Shown piece by piece: positions 16,255 through 25,052 of a stretch of DNA of 64,000 nt. The stretch is from the NCBI RefSeq assembly GCF_006542665.1, contig NZ_AP019735.1:868001-932000 (forward strand), given 5' to 3'. Origin of the DNA: Alistipes communis (GTDB taxonomy: Bacteria > Bacteroidota > Bacteroidia > Bacteroidales > Rikenellaceae). The stretch's first letter is position 1. The number at the start of each line of letters is the position of its first letter. The notes below the pieces were generated by a model. That model did no database searches, was not told the origin of the DNA, and worked only from the letters and a program-made list of their open reading frames with translations. The position numbers and the translations under genes were made by a program.

Positions 16255-17583
16255 TTATTCGGGAAGCGACACCTTGACGATCCCTTTGAGCCGTTCGGAG
16301 CCTGTCTTGGAGATGGTGTAAGTAGTGGCCGAAGCGTTCAGGCGAATGTCGAGCGAGACGCGCAGACGCACGTAGAACAGGCCGTCGGTCACGGAACACC
16401 CTTCGACGGGGAAGGTATAGCTGGCCCAACCGCATGCAGGCGTCTTGTCGTTGGGAAGCGCCTGGTCGGTCATCACCGTATAGTGCGCCGGCCCCGTCGA
16501 CCCGTCGACTCCCGTGACGGTTTCGGCGCCTTCGGCCAGGAACCAGTTCGTCCCGTCGGCCGAATACTCCAACGCATAGTAGCGTGCGCCCGACCCCGAA
16601 CAGCCGACGGCCGCCTCGAAAGCGATGCGCGTTCCCTCTTTGAGGTTCTTCACAGGGAAGGCCATGAGCCAATAGTCGTCCTTCTGCAACCCCTTCATGT
16701 AGCAGTGGCCTTCGCCGTAGCCCCAACCGCTGGCCGTCGAGCAGACGACGGTGAGATAGCCGCCGCGATCGCTCCAATCGAGATACTTGTGGTCGGTCGA
16801 AGGGGCAGAATCCTCGCAGGGATACTGCGAACCGGCTCCCCAACTGTAATTGTGCGGATCCGCCATCAACGTCGGTTTGCTCTCGGACGAAAAATCCCAC
16901 CAGACGGGGAATCCGCCGACGATCGACGAGGGATCGGCCACGACGGTACTCTTGACCGTGCCTTTCGACTCGCCGTCGACGAGCAGTTCGAAGAAGACTT
17001 CGCCCGTCTGCGCCGGCACGCCGGTCACAGGCATCGTAATCGTGCCGCTGCCCTTCTGGAACTTATCGAACGTGCAGTCGGCCGCCACGAGTCCCTCCGA
17101 AGCGCCCGTCATCCGGCAGCTCAGAGCAACGGATTCGTCGCCGTTGGCGTTCGCATAAGCGAGGATCAGCGTGAAATCGCTCTCGACACCCCGCACCAGC
17201 GTGCCCGCCGACGAGAGTGCTCCGTAGGCGAAGTCGCAGGCACCCTGCGTGATATGGATAGGATAGGCGTGTCCGGCGAAATCGATATAGATCGTACCCG
17301 TGCGCTCGCCGCCCCGGTTGTAGGCCACGCCGACCGTAATGAAGTCCAATTCGCCGTTGCCGACGCCGCTGTCGGGCGTGACGGCGATCCAGTCGTCGTT
17401 GCCGTCGTAGTCGATGCTCCACGCGCCGTCGCATTGGAGGCTCTGCTCGACCGTCTGTTCGTTACAGTCGAAAGTAAGGTAATCGTTCTCGCGGGCGAAA
17501 AAGGGATCGTCGTCGGAAGAACACGCCGCAAAGAACGCAGCCGAAGCGGCGACCGCCAGCCCGATTTTATGGAATAGGTTCAT
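16255..17583 (-). CDS. BACON-domain surface lipoprotein (left module)
   Basis: The 442-residue lipoprotein has the signal MNLFHKIGLAVAASAAFFAACSS with the lipobox Cys at about residue 21. Residues about 30-115 have the BACON pattern WIAVTPDSGVGNG, then RTGTIYIDFAG, then ITQGA. The C-terminal half has a possible carbohydrate- or ligand-binding jelly-roll (SGSGARYYALEYSADGTNW, LFYVRLRVSLDIR). It follows SusD by 30 nt and is paralogous to 26000-27352. It probably serves as the third, SusE/F-like surface binding protein of the uptake complex; no catalytic residues are apparent. Confidence 0.8.
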   Translation of the reverse strand: MNLFHKIGLAVAASAAFFAACSSDDDPFFARENDYLTFDCNEQTVEQSLQCDGAWSIDYDGNDDWIAVTPDSGVGNGELDFITVGVAYNRGGERTGTIYIDFAGHAYPIHITQGACDFAYGALSSAGTLVRGVESDFTLILAYANANGDESVALSCRMTGASEGLVAADCTFDKFQKGSGTITMPVTGVPAQTGEVFFELLVDGESKGTVKSTVVADPSSIVGGFPVWWDFSSESKPTLMADPHNYSWGAGSQYPCEDSAPSTDHKYLDWSDRGGYLTVVCSTASGWGYGEGHCYMKGLQKDDYWLMAFPVKNLKEGTRIAFEAAVGCSGSGARYYALEYSADGTNWFLAEGAETVTGVDGSTGPAHYTVMTDQALPNDKTPACGWASYTFPVEGCSVTDGLFYVRLRVSLDIRLNASATTYTISKTGSERLKGIVKVSLPE

Positions 17584-17613
17584 GGATGTTCGGTTTTAAG
17601 GATTAAACGCAGA

Positions 17614-19407
17614 CTACCATTCGGGGTTTTGCGTGAGGTTGGGATTCTCCTGCAAAGCGGTAGTCGGAATCGGTTTTACATACTTATAGTCGTGCCACTT
17701 GCGCTCGATGGCCGTAGCGGGCAGAATATTGCCCGACGTACCCTGCGAAAGCTTGTGCCCCGCTTCGGAAGCGCCGTCGATGAAAAGGATTTTGAGCGGC
17801 GACTTGTTGTTGGGGTCCGACGTGACGATGCAGTCGTTGACGCCGTCGCCGTTGAGGTCGATCGGTGTCTCCGACGCCGCGATCCAGATGCCTTTCCACG
17901 GCCGCGCGAACAACTCGCCCTGATGCCAACGGATGATGTCGTCGTAACGTACGTTTTCCATCGTAAGTTCGATGCCCCGTTCGCGGCGCACCTCCAGGAT
18001 GAAAGGATCGGTCACCTGATTCTGGAAATACTCGACCATGTAGGGATCGGCCGTCGTGGGATAGATGCTCGTCACTCCCGCACGTTCGCGCAGCGGCTTG
18101 ATCGTCTTGTTCCACACTTCCTCCGACATTTCGTTCAGTTCGGCCTTCGCTTCGGCATAGTTGAGCAGCACCTCGGCGTAGCGCATCAACGGCACGTCGT
18201 TGTCGCACTTGGAGGTGTTCGTATCCTTCGACGAATCGTCGGTGAGCCACTTGATCGGTTGATAGCCCGTTTTCGAGAAGGTCACGTCGGGAGCCCACTG
18301 CGTCGTGCCGCCGTCGCGCGTGAAACCCGGCGTGCGGATCGTCTGCGCGAGACGGTAGTCGCGGCCGCTACACTCGGTCGTGAAATCGACGCTGTCGTAA
18401 TCGGGATATTTGTCGGTGAACGGCGTACCGTCGGTCATCAGATAGGTGTTGATGAACTGCCGCGTGAAGGCGTAGTTGGCATACTGTTGATTGATGAAAT
18501 AGGAGTTCATGTAATGGGTCACGTTCAGCTCCGAATCGTAGTTGCGCGCCCAGATGATCTCGTTGGCGTAGGCCGTCGTGGCGTTGCTCTCGATGAACAT
18601 CGCACGGTACTGCGTGCGGCGGTCGGCGGCATTGTCGGTCAAATGGTAGACGCCGTCGCCTATGATCGCCTCGCACGCCTTGACGCACTCGCCGAGGTAC
18701 ATCGCACTCTCGTCCGACTGCCACGGCCGGCCCGTCGAGGGATCGAGCGTGTGGTATTTGCGCATCGTCCCCTCGTAGAGGCAGAAACGCGCTTTGAGCG
18801 CGAGGGCCACGTAACGATGGATGTACGACGCCTGGTTGCGGTAGGAAGCCGCCGTCGAGCAGTAGGTGCAGGCGTAGTCGAGATCTGCGAGAATCTTGCG
18901 GCAGACGTATTCGCGGTTGTCGCGATCCTTGAAGAGCGCCTCCTGGTCGGTCGCCTCGATCGATTTCTCGTACCAGGGCACGGCACCGAAGGTACGCACC
19001 TTGGCGTAATAGAACAGCGCGCGGAAGAAACGCCCCACACCCTCGTAGTGGTTCAACACAGCTTCCGGTGCGTCGGCCTTGCGCATATTGTCGAGATAGA
19101 AGTTGATCGAACGCAGCTGCGACCAGTTGCTCGTCCCCCAGTTCGACGCATCGGAGGCCGAATAGTTGTCCTTGAAATAGGCCGCCGCACCGTCCCATGC
19201 GTGTGTATCGGCGTTCTTGTCGCCGTTGACGAAGTTCTTGATGCCCGTGGCGAAACTCCGCGTCAGACCGTTGGCATAGATTTCCAGCGACGATTCGTCT
19301 TTGAAGTAGTATTCGCTCTCGATCTTGTTGGGGTTCTCCTGTGTCAGGAAATCCTCGCACGCGCAGAACAAAACGCATGCGAACAGGATTGCAATGTATT
19401 TTTTCAT
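17614..19407 (-). CDS. RagB/SusD family nutrient-binding lipoprotein (left module)
   Basis: The 597-residue SusD homologue has the lipoprotein signal MKKYIAILFACVLFCACEDF. The early LTQENPNKIESEYYF, the TPR-like helices, and the C-terminal VRRERGIELTMENVRYDDI and RPWKGIWI are typical. It caps the SusC barrel encoded 18 nt upstream and binds ligand outside the outer membrane. It is a close paralogue of 27378-29171; whole stretches near the C-terminus are nearly identical. Confidence 0.95.
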   Translation of the reverse strand: MKKYIAILFACVLFCACEDFLTQENPNKIESEYYFKDESSLEIYANGLTRSFATGIKNFVNGDKNADTHAWDGAAAYFKDNYSASDASNWGTSNWSQLRSINFYLDNMRKADAPEAVLNHYEGVGRFFRALFYYAKVRTFGAVPWYEKSIEATDQEALFKDRDNREYVCRKILADLDYACTYCSTAASYRNQASYIHRYVALALKARFCLYEGTMRKYHTLDPSTGRPWQSDESAMYLGECVKACEAIIGDGVYHLTDNAADRRTQYRAMFIESNATTAYANEIIWARNYDSELNVTHYMNSYFINQQYANYAFTRQFINTYLMTDGTPFTDKYPDYDSVDFTTECSGRDYRLAQTIRTPGFTRDGGTTQWAPDVTFSKTGYQPIKWLTDDSSKDTNTSKCDNDVPLMRYAEVLLNYAEAKAELNEMSEEVWNKTIKPLRERAGVTSIYPTTADPYMVEYFQNQVTDPFILEVRRERGIELTMENVRYDDIIRWHQGELFARPWKGIWIAASETPIDLNGDGVNDCIVTSDPNNKSPLKILFIDGASEAGHKLSQGTSGNILPATAIERKWHDYKYVKPIPTTALQENPNLTQNPEW

Positions 19408-19425
19408 AATGCTCTTCCTCCCTAA

Positions 19426-22400
19426 TTAGAATGTGATGTTGACGCCCAGCGTCACGCTTTTGAGCACGGGATAGGTATATCCGTCGCCGGCCGTCGAAGA
19501 GAAATCGGTGTCGTATCCCAGTGCTTCGGGGTCGAAGTTGGGGGCGTATTTATGCAGCGGCGTGAAGGTGAAGAGATTCTCGCCCGACAGGTAAATCTTC
19601 AACCCGCCCAAACGGATCTTCTGGCACAGCGCCTTAGGGAAGGTGTAGTCGACCTGGATATTCTTCACGCGCAGGTAGGCCGCGTTTTGCTTGTAACGGG
19701 TATTGGGAATTTCGAGCAGTTTGGTCCACGAATAGGAACTGTTCGACTGGTAGGTCGTCATGCGCGGCCAATAAGCCGTATCCCAGTTGTTCTTCTCCTC
19801 GCTGTACATGTCGTCCGTATAATTGTGAATGCCCAGTACCCACATGAACGGACGGGCGTACTTGCCCCAGAAATAACCCGAATCGGGCGAGGGGTACCAG
19901 TCACGCTTCATCACGCCTTGCAGGAAGACCGACAGTCCGATGCCGTTCCAGTTGGCCGCCAGATTGACGCCGAACATGTAGTGCGGATTGATGTTGCCGA
20001 TGATCGACAGGTCGCCGTGATCGTCGGCGGTGAAAGCGCCGGGATCGATGTTGCCGTTATGATCGAGATCGGCGATCTTGACCTGCCCGGGGCGCGTCAC
20101 CTTGTCCGACGCCTGCGTGAAGTCGTGCGTGGCCGAGGAGTCGATGTCGGCCTGATCGCGGAACAGCCCGGCTACGGTATACCCCCACATCTCGCCCAGC
20201 TCCATGCCTTCGTAGAAGTCCGAGGGCGAACCGCCGTTCTGGATATAGCCTTTGAGCGTACCGAGCGAACGGGTGGCATTCTCGTACTTGGTCACCACCG
20301 TACGGTTGTCCCACACCATCGCCTTGATGCTGTAATCGAACGGCTTGCCGCCCAGCTTGAACGAGTCGCGCCATGTGAACGACAGCTCCCAGCCCGTAGT
20401 GCGCAGTTCGGCGTTGTTGCCCTTGGGCGACGTGGTGCCGTAGACCGACGGCAGCGAAATGCTGGGCGTGTACATGTCGGTGGTGTAGCGGCGGTAGTAG
20501 TCGCCGCTGAACGAGAGACGGTTGTTCAGGAAATCAAGGTCGAGCCCCAGGTCGTAGGTCGTCGACTTCTCCCACGTCAGCGACACGGGCACCGTACTGC
20601 CGACCGTCGTATAGGAGGGCAGCCCTCCGCCGAGCACGATGTCCGAAGCGGTAACCACGGTCATCTCCGACGTGTAGGAGTAGGGATCGACGTTGCCGTT
20701 GCCCATCGAACCGGCCGAAAGGCGGATCTTGAAGTTGTCGAGCCACTCCTCCGACCACTTCATCCACGGCTCCTCCGACACGCGCCACGCCACCGATGCC
20801 GAGGGGAAGAATCCCCATTTGGAGTTGGTCGGGAACTTCGACGAACCGTCGTAGCGGCCGCTCACCTCGGCCAGGTACTTGCCCTTGTAACCGTAATTGA
20901 GCCGAAAGAAAGCGCCCACGTAAGACCAGATGTATCCACCGACGGTCGGGTCGGTCGTCGTACCGTTCATCAGTCCGAACGACGGTTTGGAAGCGGTGAC
21001 GAACCCTTCGCGTTTGATCGTCAGCGTCTCGTATTTCTGTTTCTCGATATTCCAGCCTGCGAGCGCCTTGAACGTGTGGTCGTCGCCCAGCTTGGGCGAC
21101 CAGTTCAGGTAGGCGTTGGCCGACTGATAGCGCGTCTGGTATTCGACGCTTTGGAGATTGGAGCCCGCAGCCTCCGACTCGTAGAGAATCTCGCCCGGCT
21201 TTTTCGAGTATTCGATCACCGTCTGGGCGTCCATGCGCTTGCGGTTGGTGTAGTTGTAGGAGTAGTCGGCCGAAGCGGTCAGCACGTCCTTCACCAGATC
21301 GATGTTCACGTCGAACTTGTTGCGCAGGTAGACATAGTCGTTCGTGCGCCACGAAGTCCCCTCCGAGAAGGCGGCATAGCCCGATTTGGCTGCCGCGGCC
21401 GTCCACGTACCGTCGGGGTTCTTCACCGGCGAAAGCGGCATAGCCGTGTGGTTGATCAGACGCGGGATCTGCGAGTTGTTCTTCTGATGCTTGGGTTCGT
21501 AGGCATCGATCACCGAGACCGACATGTTGTTGGTCAGACGCAGCCACGGACGCACTTTAAGCGTTCCCTTGGCGCGCACGTCGTACTTCTTGTAGCTGTC
21601 GTTGCCCACCTTGTAGATGCCGTCCATATCGTAGAAACGGCCCGAAATATAGTAGTCGGCCTGGTCGCCGCCACCCGAAATCGAGAGGTTGTGCTCGGTC
21701 GACCAGTTGTAGTCCTTGTAGAAGAGCGAATGCCAGTCGGTCGAGTCGTAATAGGCCCACCCGAACTGGTCGTGCCCCGAAAGCGCCGTCGTGCGCGCCA
21801 GCGAAGGGTCCTGCGAACGGCGGATCAACTCCTGATAGATCGTCTCGGTATAGGGAATCGTCGAATCGACATGGTTCAGGAGCGCCTTCGAACCGTTGTA
21901 ATAACCGTTGTAGCAATCCTTCCACCAGTTGATCCACGTCAGACCGTCGGTCACCACATCGGGCGTCACCGTGCGGCGGTTGATCGTCACCGAACCGTTG
22001 TAATTGATGACGGGCGTCCCTTTCTTGGCGCTCTTGGTCGTAATCAGCACGACGCCGAAAGCACCGCGTGCACCGTACACCGCCGACGACGAAGCGTCTT
22101 TGAGCACCGAGACCGACTCCACGTCCTGCGGGTTGATCGCATTGATGCTGCCCTCCACACCGTCGATCAGGACGAGCGTCGAACCGCCCGCACCGATCGA
22201 ACCCGATCCGCGGACGTTGACCGACGCCCCGCGCGTGGGTTTGCTGTCGGTGAAGGTGATGTTCAGGCCCGGTAACTGCCCCTGCAAGGCACGGGCCAGC
22301 GTTCCGGTCGAACGGTCTTCGATGACCTTCCGGTCGACCTGATCGACCGCACCCACCAGATCGCGCCGCTTGACCGTGCCGTAGCCCACGACCACCACGT

Positions 22401-22995
22401 CATCGATCGCCTTCGATGAAAGCGCGAGCCGGATGTCGAAGGTCGTCTGCGACGGCGAAACCCGCAACTCCTGCGGTTCGTAGCCCAGATAATCGACTTT
22501 CAGGACGGGATCAACAGCATTTACGCGCAGCGAGAAATTCCCGTCGAGATCGGTCGTCGTACCCTGCGAAGTGCCCGCCACGACCACGGTCGCCCCTACG
22601 AGCGGGCGGTTCTGGTCGTCGGCCACCCGTCCCGAGACAACGGTGTCGACATGCAAGGACTGTTTACCGGCCGAAAGCAGGATTTTGCGGTTCTTGATCG
22701 CATAGTCGATCCCGTTCCCCGACGGGAAAAGGCTCTGCAACGCCGCATCGATCGGCGCGTCTTTCAGATCGATACTGACGATCCGGTCGGCATCGACCAC
22801 TTCGCGGCTGTACGCGAAACTCAGGTCGCACTGCCTCGTGATTTCGTCCATCACGGTTTTCAGCTTCGCCCGCTCGAAGCGGAGCGTCACGTTCTGCGCG
22901 GAGAGACCGGAGAGGGCGAACAGACAGGCCAGCGTAAGCACGAGCCGTCTCGCCCCTCCCCACGGAATTCCGCAAGGAAGTCTAAATAGATTCAT
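19426..22995 (-). CDS. SusC/RagA TonB-dependent transporter with STN domain (left module)
   Basis: The 1189-residue outer-membrane transporter starts with a signal peptide ending SGLSAQ. Residues about 35-105 are an STN signalling domain (VTLRFERAKLKTVMDEITR) that contacts FecR. Residues about 115-200 are a CarboxypepD_reg-like domain (LVGATVVVAGTSQGTTTDLD), then the TonB box and plug (VVVGYGTVKRRDLVGAVDQV, ALQGQLPGLNI), then the barrel ending in TLGVNITF. It follows FecR by 38 nt. The N-terminal ~200 residues differ strongly from those of the paralogue at 29190-32783, while the plug and barrel are closely similar. Confidence 0.96.
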   Translation of the reverse strand: MNLFRLPCGIPWGGARRLVLTLACLFALSGLSAQNVTLRFERAKLKTVMDEITRQCDLSFAYSREVVDADRIVSIDLKDAPIDAALQSLFPSGNGIDYAIKNRKILLSAGKQSLHVDTVVSGRVADDQNRPLVGATVVVAGTSQGTTTDLDGNFSLRVNAVDPVLKVDYLGYEPQELRVSPSQTTFDIRLALSSKAIDDVVVVGYGTVKRRDLVGAVDQVDRKVIEDRSTGTLARALQGQLPGLNITFTDSKPTRGASVNVRGSGSIGAGGSTLVLIDGVEGSINAINPQDVESVSVLKDASSSAVYGARGAFGVVLITTKSAKKGTPVINYNGSVTINRRTVTPDVVTDGLTWINWWKDCYNGYYNGSKALLNHVDSTIPYTETIYQELIRRSQDPSLARTTALSGHDQFGWAYYDSTDWHSLFYKDYNWSTEHNLSISGGGDQADYYISGRFYDMDGIYKVGNDSYKKYDVRAKGTLKVRPWLRLTNNMSVSVIDAYEPKHQKNNSQIPRLINHTAMPLSPVKNPDGTWTAAAAKSGYAAFSEGTSWRTNDYVYLRNKFDVNIDLVKDVLTASADYSYNYTNRKRMDAQTVIEYSKKPGEILYESEAAGSNLQSVEYQTRYQSANAYLNWSPKLGDDHTFKALAGWNIEKQKYETLTIKREGFVTASKPSFGLMNGTTTDPTVGGYIWSYVGAFFRLNYGYKGKYLAEVSGRYDGSSKFPTNSKWGFFPSASVAWRVSEEPWMKWSEEWLDNFKIRLSAGSMGNGNVDPYSYTSEMTVVTASDIVLGGGLPSYTTVGSTVPVSLTWEKSTTYDLGLDLDFLNNRLSFSGDYYRRYTTDMYTPSISLPSVYGTTSPKGNNAELRTTGWELSFTWRDSFKLGGKPFDYSIKAMVWDNRTVVTKYENATRSLGTLKGYIQNGGSPSDFYEGMELGEMWGYTVAGLFRDQADIDSSATHDFTQASDKVTRPGQVKIADLDHNGNIDPGAFTADDHGDLSIIGNINPHYMFGVNLAANWNGIGLSVFLQGVMKRDWYPSPDSGYFWGKYARPFMWVLGIHNYTDDMYSEEKNNWDTAYWPRMTTYQSNSSYSWTKLLEIPNTRYKQNAAYLRVKNIQVDYTFPKALCQKIRLGGLKIYLSGENLFTFTPLHKYAPNFDPEALGYDTDFSSTAGDGYTYPVLKSVTLGVNITF

Positions 22996-23033
22996 AATGA
23001 TAAAGTTAGGTTATCTGTTCAGTCGGGTATAAA

Positions 23034-23957
23034 TCATCGGGCGGCTTGGACGGTAATCCGGTCGTTGACACGCGAATAGCGGATCGGCGTGATCTGCGAC
23101 ATCACCGAAAGCACCTCGTCGATCGTCTCGTTGTAGAACTCCATCGTGTAGCTGTATTGGAGAATGCGCGCGTCGGCCACCTCGATCTCGACGGCATAAT
23201 GCCGTTCGAGGAACTCCACGACATCCTCCAACGGCGCGTTCGTGAAGGCATAGTTGTTGTGCAGCCATGCTTCGGGAGCCGACTTCCCGGCCGGCCGCAC
23301 GGCACGGCACGTGCGGGCGTTCCGGTCGACGGCCAGCATCTCGTCGGGCGCCATGAGGTACCGGTTCTGCCGCCCCGTCACCCGCTCGGTCAGGCGGACC
23401 TTCCCCTCTTTGAGATAGACGGTCGTCACCTCCTTGTCGTAGGCGTTGACATTGAATTTCGTTCCGAGCACCTCGACCGACACGTCGTCGGTCTCGACCG
23501 TGAAGGGTGCCGAAGCATCGTGCGCCACCTCGAAGAAAGCCTCGCCGCGCACCAGCCGCACCTCGCGGCGACGGCGTGCGAAGCGTTCGGGATAGCGCAG
23601 CTCGCTGCACGCATTGAGCGTCACGGCCGAACCGTCGGCCAGCAACACCCGCAGATGCTCGCCCGCCGGCACCTGCACGCTCCGCATCACGGGTTCATGC
23701 CCCCAGCCGTACAACTCCGCAAACGCCGTCAAGCAGAGCGCGACGAGCGGCAGGCACACCGCCGCGAAGGCACCTGCGACCGACCGACGGTTGCGCCGGC
23801 GGATCTTGGCGTCGATCGCGTCGAGCAGTTTGAGCGACGGCACATCGACTCCGCCGGTCTCCCGTTCGGACGAAAGCGCCTGCGCGATGTCGGCGTCCAT
23901 CTGCCGGATGCGTTCCGGCGAAAGGCCGCCGGCTTTTTCGAAAGATTTTCTTCCCAT
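23034..23957 (-). CDS. FecR-family anti-sigma factor (left module)
   Basis: The 307-residue protein has a cytoplasmic N-terminus, one membrane helix (SVAGAFAAVCLPLVALCLTA, about residues 75-95) and a periplasmic FecR domain (VPAGEHLRVLLADGSAV, ATLNACSELRYPERF-like region, GEAFFEVAHD, FNVNAY). The C-terminal domain (DVVEFLERHYAVEI) would contact the STN domain of the adjacent SusC. I start at the ATG at 23957 (MGRKSFEK); the frame can be read five codons further only from a TTG. It is separated from its sigma factor by about 240 nt containing three palindromic elements. Confidence 0.92.
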   Translation of the reverse strand: MGRKSFEKAGGLSPERIRQMDADIAQALSSERETGGVDVPSLKLLDAIDAKIRRRNRRSVAGAFAAVCLPLVALCLTAFAELYGWGHEPVMRSVQVPAGEHLRVLLADGSAVTLNACSELRYPERFARRRREVRLVRGEAFFEVAHDASAPFTVETDDVSVEVLGTKFNVNAYDKEVTTVYLKEGKVRLTERVTGRQNRYLMAPDEMLAVDRNARTCRAVRPAGKSAPEAWLHNNYAFTNAPLEDVVEFLERHYAVEIEVADARILQYSYTMEFYNETIDEVLSVMSQITPIRYSRVNDRITVQAAR

Positions 23958-23976
23958 ATGGTCTGTTTTCAACGCC

Positions 23977-24032
23977 CCTTTTCCGCACCGGCATAATCCG
24001 CAGACGGCTTCCGCTCCCGCTTACCGAAAAGG
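23977..24032 (-). repeat. Palindromic intergenic element, copy E5
   Basis: Outer stem CCTTTTC (23977-23983) pairs with GAAAAGG (24026-24032). It lies in the leader just before FecR and resembles E11 at 4021-4077. Confidence 0.65.
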
Positions 24033-24064
24033 TTGAATTTCATTCTTCGCTTGTTTTCAACAGT

Positions 24065-24125
24065 CGTTTTCCCGCCTCGGCACAGCCTGAACAAGTTCGG
24101 CTCTGCGCTCGGCTTATCGAAAACG
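24065..24125 (-). repeat. Palindromic intergenic element, copy E6
   Basis: Outer stem CGTTTTC (24065-24071) pairs with GAAAACG (24119-24125). The inner stem is AGCC-GAAC with GTTC-GGCT on the minus strand. It is almost the same sequence as E8-E10. Confidence 0.75.
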
Positions 24126-24139
24126 TTCATTTTCATGCT

Positions 24140-24196
24140 CCATTTCTCGCCTCGGCAATTCGAGTAAACTCGATTGCACTCGGCTTAACGAAATGG
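24140..24196 (-). repeat. Palindromic intergenic element, copy E7
   Basis: Outer stem CCATTTC (24140-24146) pairs with GAAATGG (24190-24196), and the inner stem TCGAG pairs with CTCGA. Both stems differ in sequence from E6 while pairing is kept. It starts a few bases before the sigma-factor stop codon at 24200. Confidence 0.75.
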
Positions 24197-24199
24197 TTC

Positions 24200-24736
24200 C
24201 TAATTTTTCTTCAATCGTTGGCACAGGTGCTTCATCGTCCGCGCGTAATGCACCTTGACGGTGTTGACCGAGACGTTGAGCATGTCGGCGATCTCCTGAT
24301 TGGAACGGCTTTCGTAAATTTTCAGGTTGAAGATCGTCCGCTGCCGCGCCGGCAACTCCCCCACGGCCAGCCGAAGCCGCCGCATCGTTTCGTCGGAATC
24401 GCTCTCGCCCGCCGGCTCCTGCCTCCCCTCATGCAGATCGTAATAACGGACGTTGCCCGTCTCGACGATCTTATGCTTGCGGATCGCATTCACGGTCAGG
24501 TTCTTGGCCATGGCATAGAGCAACGCGGCCAGATTTCCCTCCTCCCGCAGTCCGCGGCGGTTGCACCACAACCGGAAAAACACCTCCTGCACGATATCCT
24601 CCGCCAGCGCTTCGCAGCGCACGTATTTGAGCACGAAGAGATAGATCCCCCTGTGGTATCGGTCGTAACACAGGGTGAACATCAGTCGGTTTCCGTTTTT
24701 CACGCCGGAAAGAAGAGCCTGAGGTTCGAGCAGCAT
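24200..24736 (-). CDS. ECF RNA polymerase sigma-70 factor (left module)
   Basis: The 178-residue protein has region 2 (YDRYHRGIYLFVLKYV, AEDIVQEVFFRLW) and region 4 (LPARQRTIFNLKIYESRSNQ, then EIADMLNVSVNTVKVHYART), the pattern of FecI-like Bacteroidetes sigma factors. I use the ATG at 24736 (MLLEPQALLSG); the 13 extra codons upstream start from a TTG. It should be held by the FecR protein encoded next and released by ligand binding at SusC, driving the left SusCD module. Confidence 0.93.
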   Translation of the reverse strand: MLLEPQALLSGVKNGNRLMFTLCYDRYHRGIYLFVLKYVRCEALAEDIVQEVFFRLWCNRRGLREEGNLAALLYAMAKNLTVNAIRKHKIVETGNVRYYDLHEGRQEPAGESDSDETMRRLRLAVGELPARQRTIFNLKIYESRSNQEIADMLNVSVNTVKVHYARTMKHLCQRLKKN

Positions 24737-24838
24737 AGGTTCGGTTCTGGTTGGTAGTTCCGTATCAATATACAATCTATTCCCCGAAAAGTATTACCGA
24801 AGAAAAACTTTTTTTATCATTTTTATCCCTCTATGCGC

Positions 24839-24881
24839 AAAAAATCCCCCGCCTCCGGCGACGATGCGTCGGTTGCGGGGG
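24839..24881 (-). terminator. Intrinsic terminator of the right SusCD module
   Basis: Stem CCCCCGC (24846-24852) pairs with GCGGGGG (24875-24881), with an inner CGAC/GTCG hairpin. On the minus strand it is followed by A and six T (24844-24839). It lies about 170 nt past the GDPD lipoprotein stop and would stop read-through into the left sigma gene. Confidence 0.75.
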
Positions 24882-24914
24882 AGGCCGGGTGTTGGAGCCC
24901 GAGAAAAGAAGATT
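24877..24914. repeat. 38-bp exact repeat, copy 2
   Basis: Identical to 13736-13773. It borders the terminator hairpin of the right module. Confidence 0.7.
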
Positions 24915-25052
24915 GAAGAGGAATTCGTTTTGCGCCGCGGCCTTTCGAATCCGGCCGTCAGCCGGTCGCGAAGCCGAAAGGGCGGGCGCATCCGTGCCGC
25001 CGGTCGGTTCGGCCGCTGCGTCCGCAGCGGTTCGCCGCCGGAACGGCGGGCG

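Larger units (their letters stand above)
24737..25052. other. Intergenic region between the two uptake modules
   Basis: The region has AT-rich sequence before the sigma gene (24776-24835), with only weak -7 candidates, then an intrinsic terminator for the right module (24839-24881) and the 38-bp repeat (24877-24914). The remainder to 25052 is GC-rich and shows no clear feature. Confidence 0.6.
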
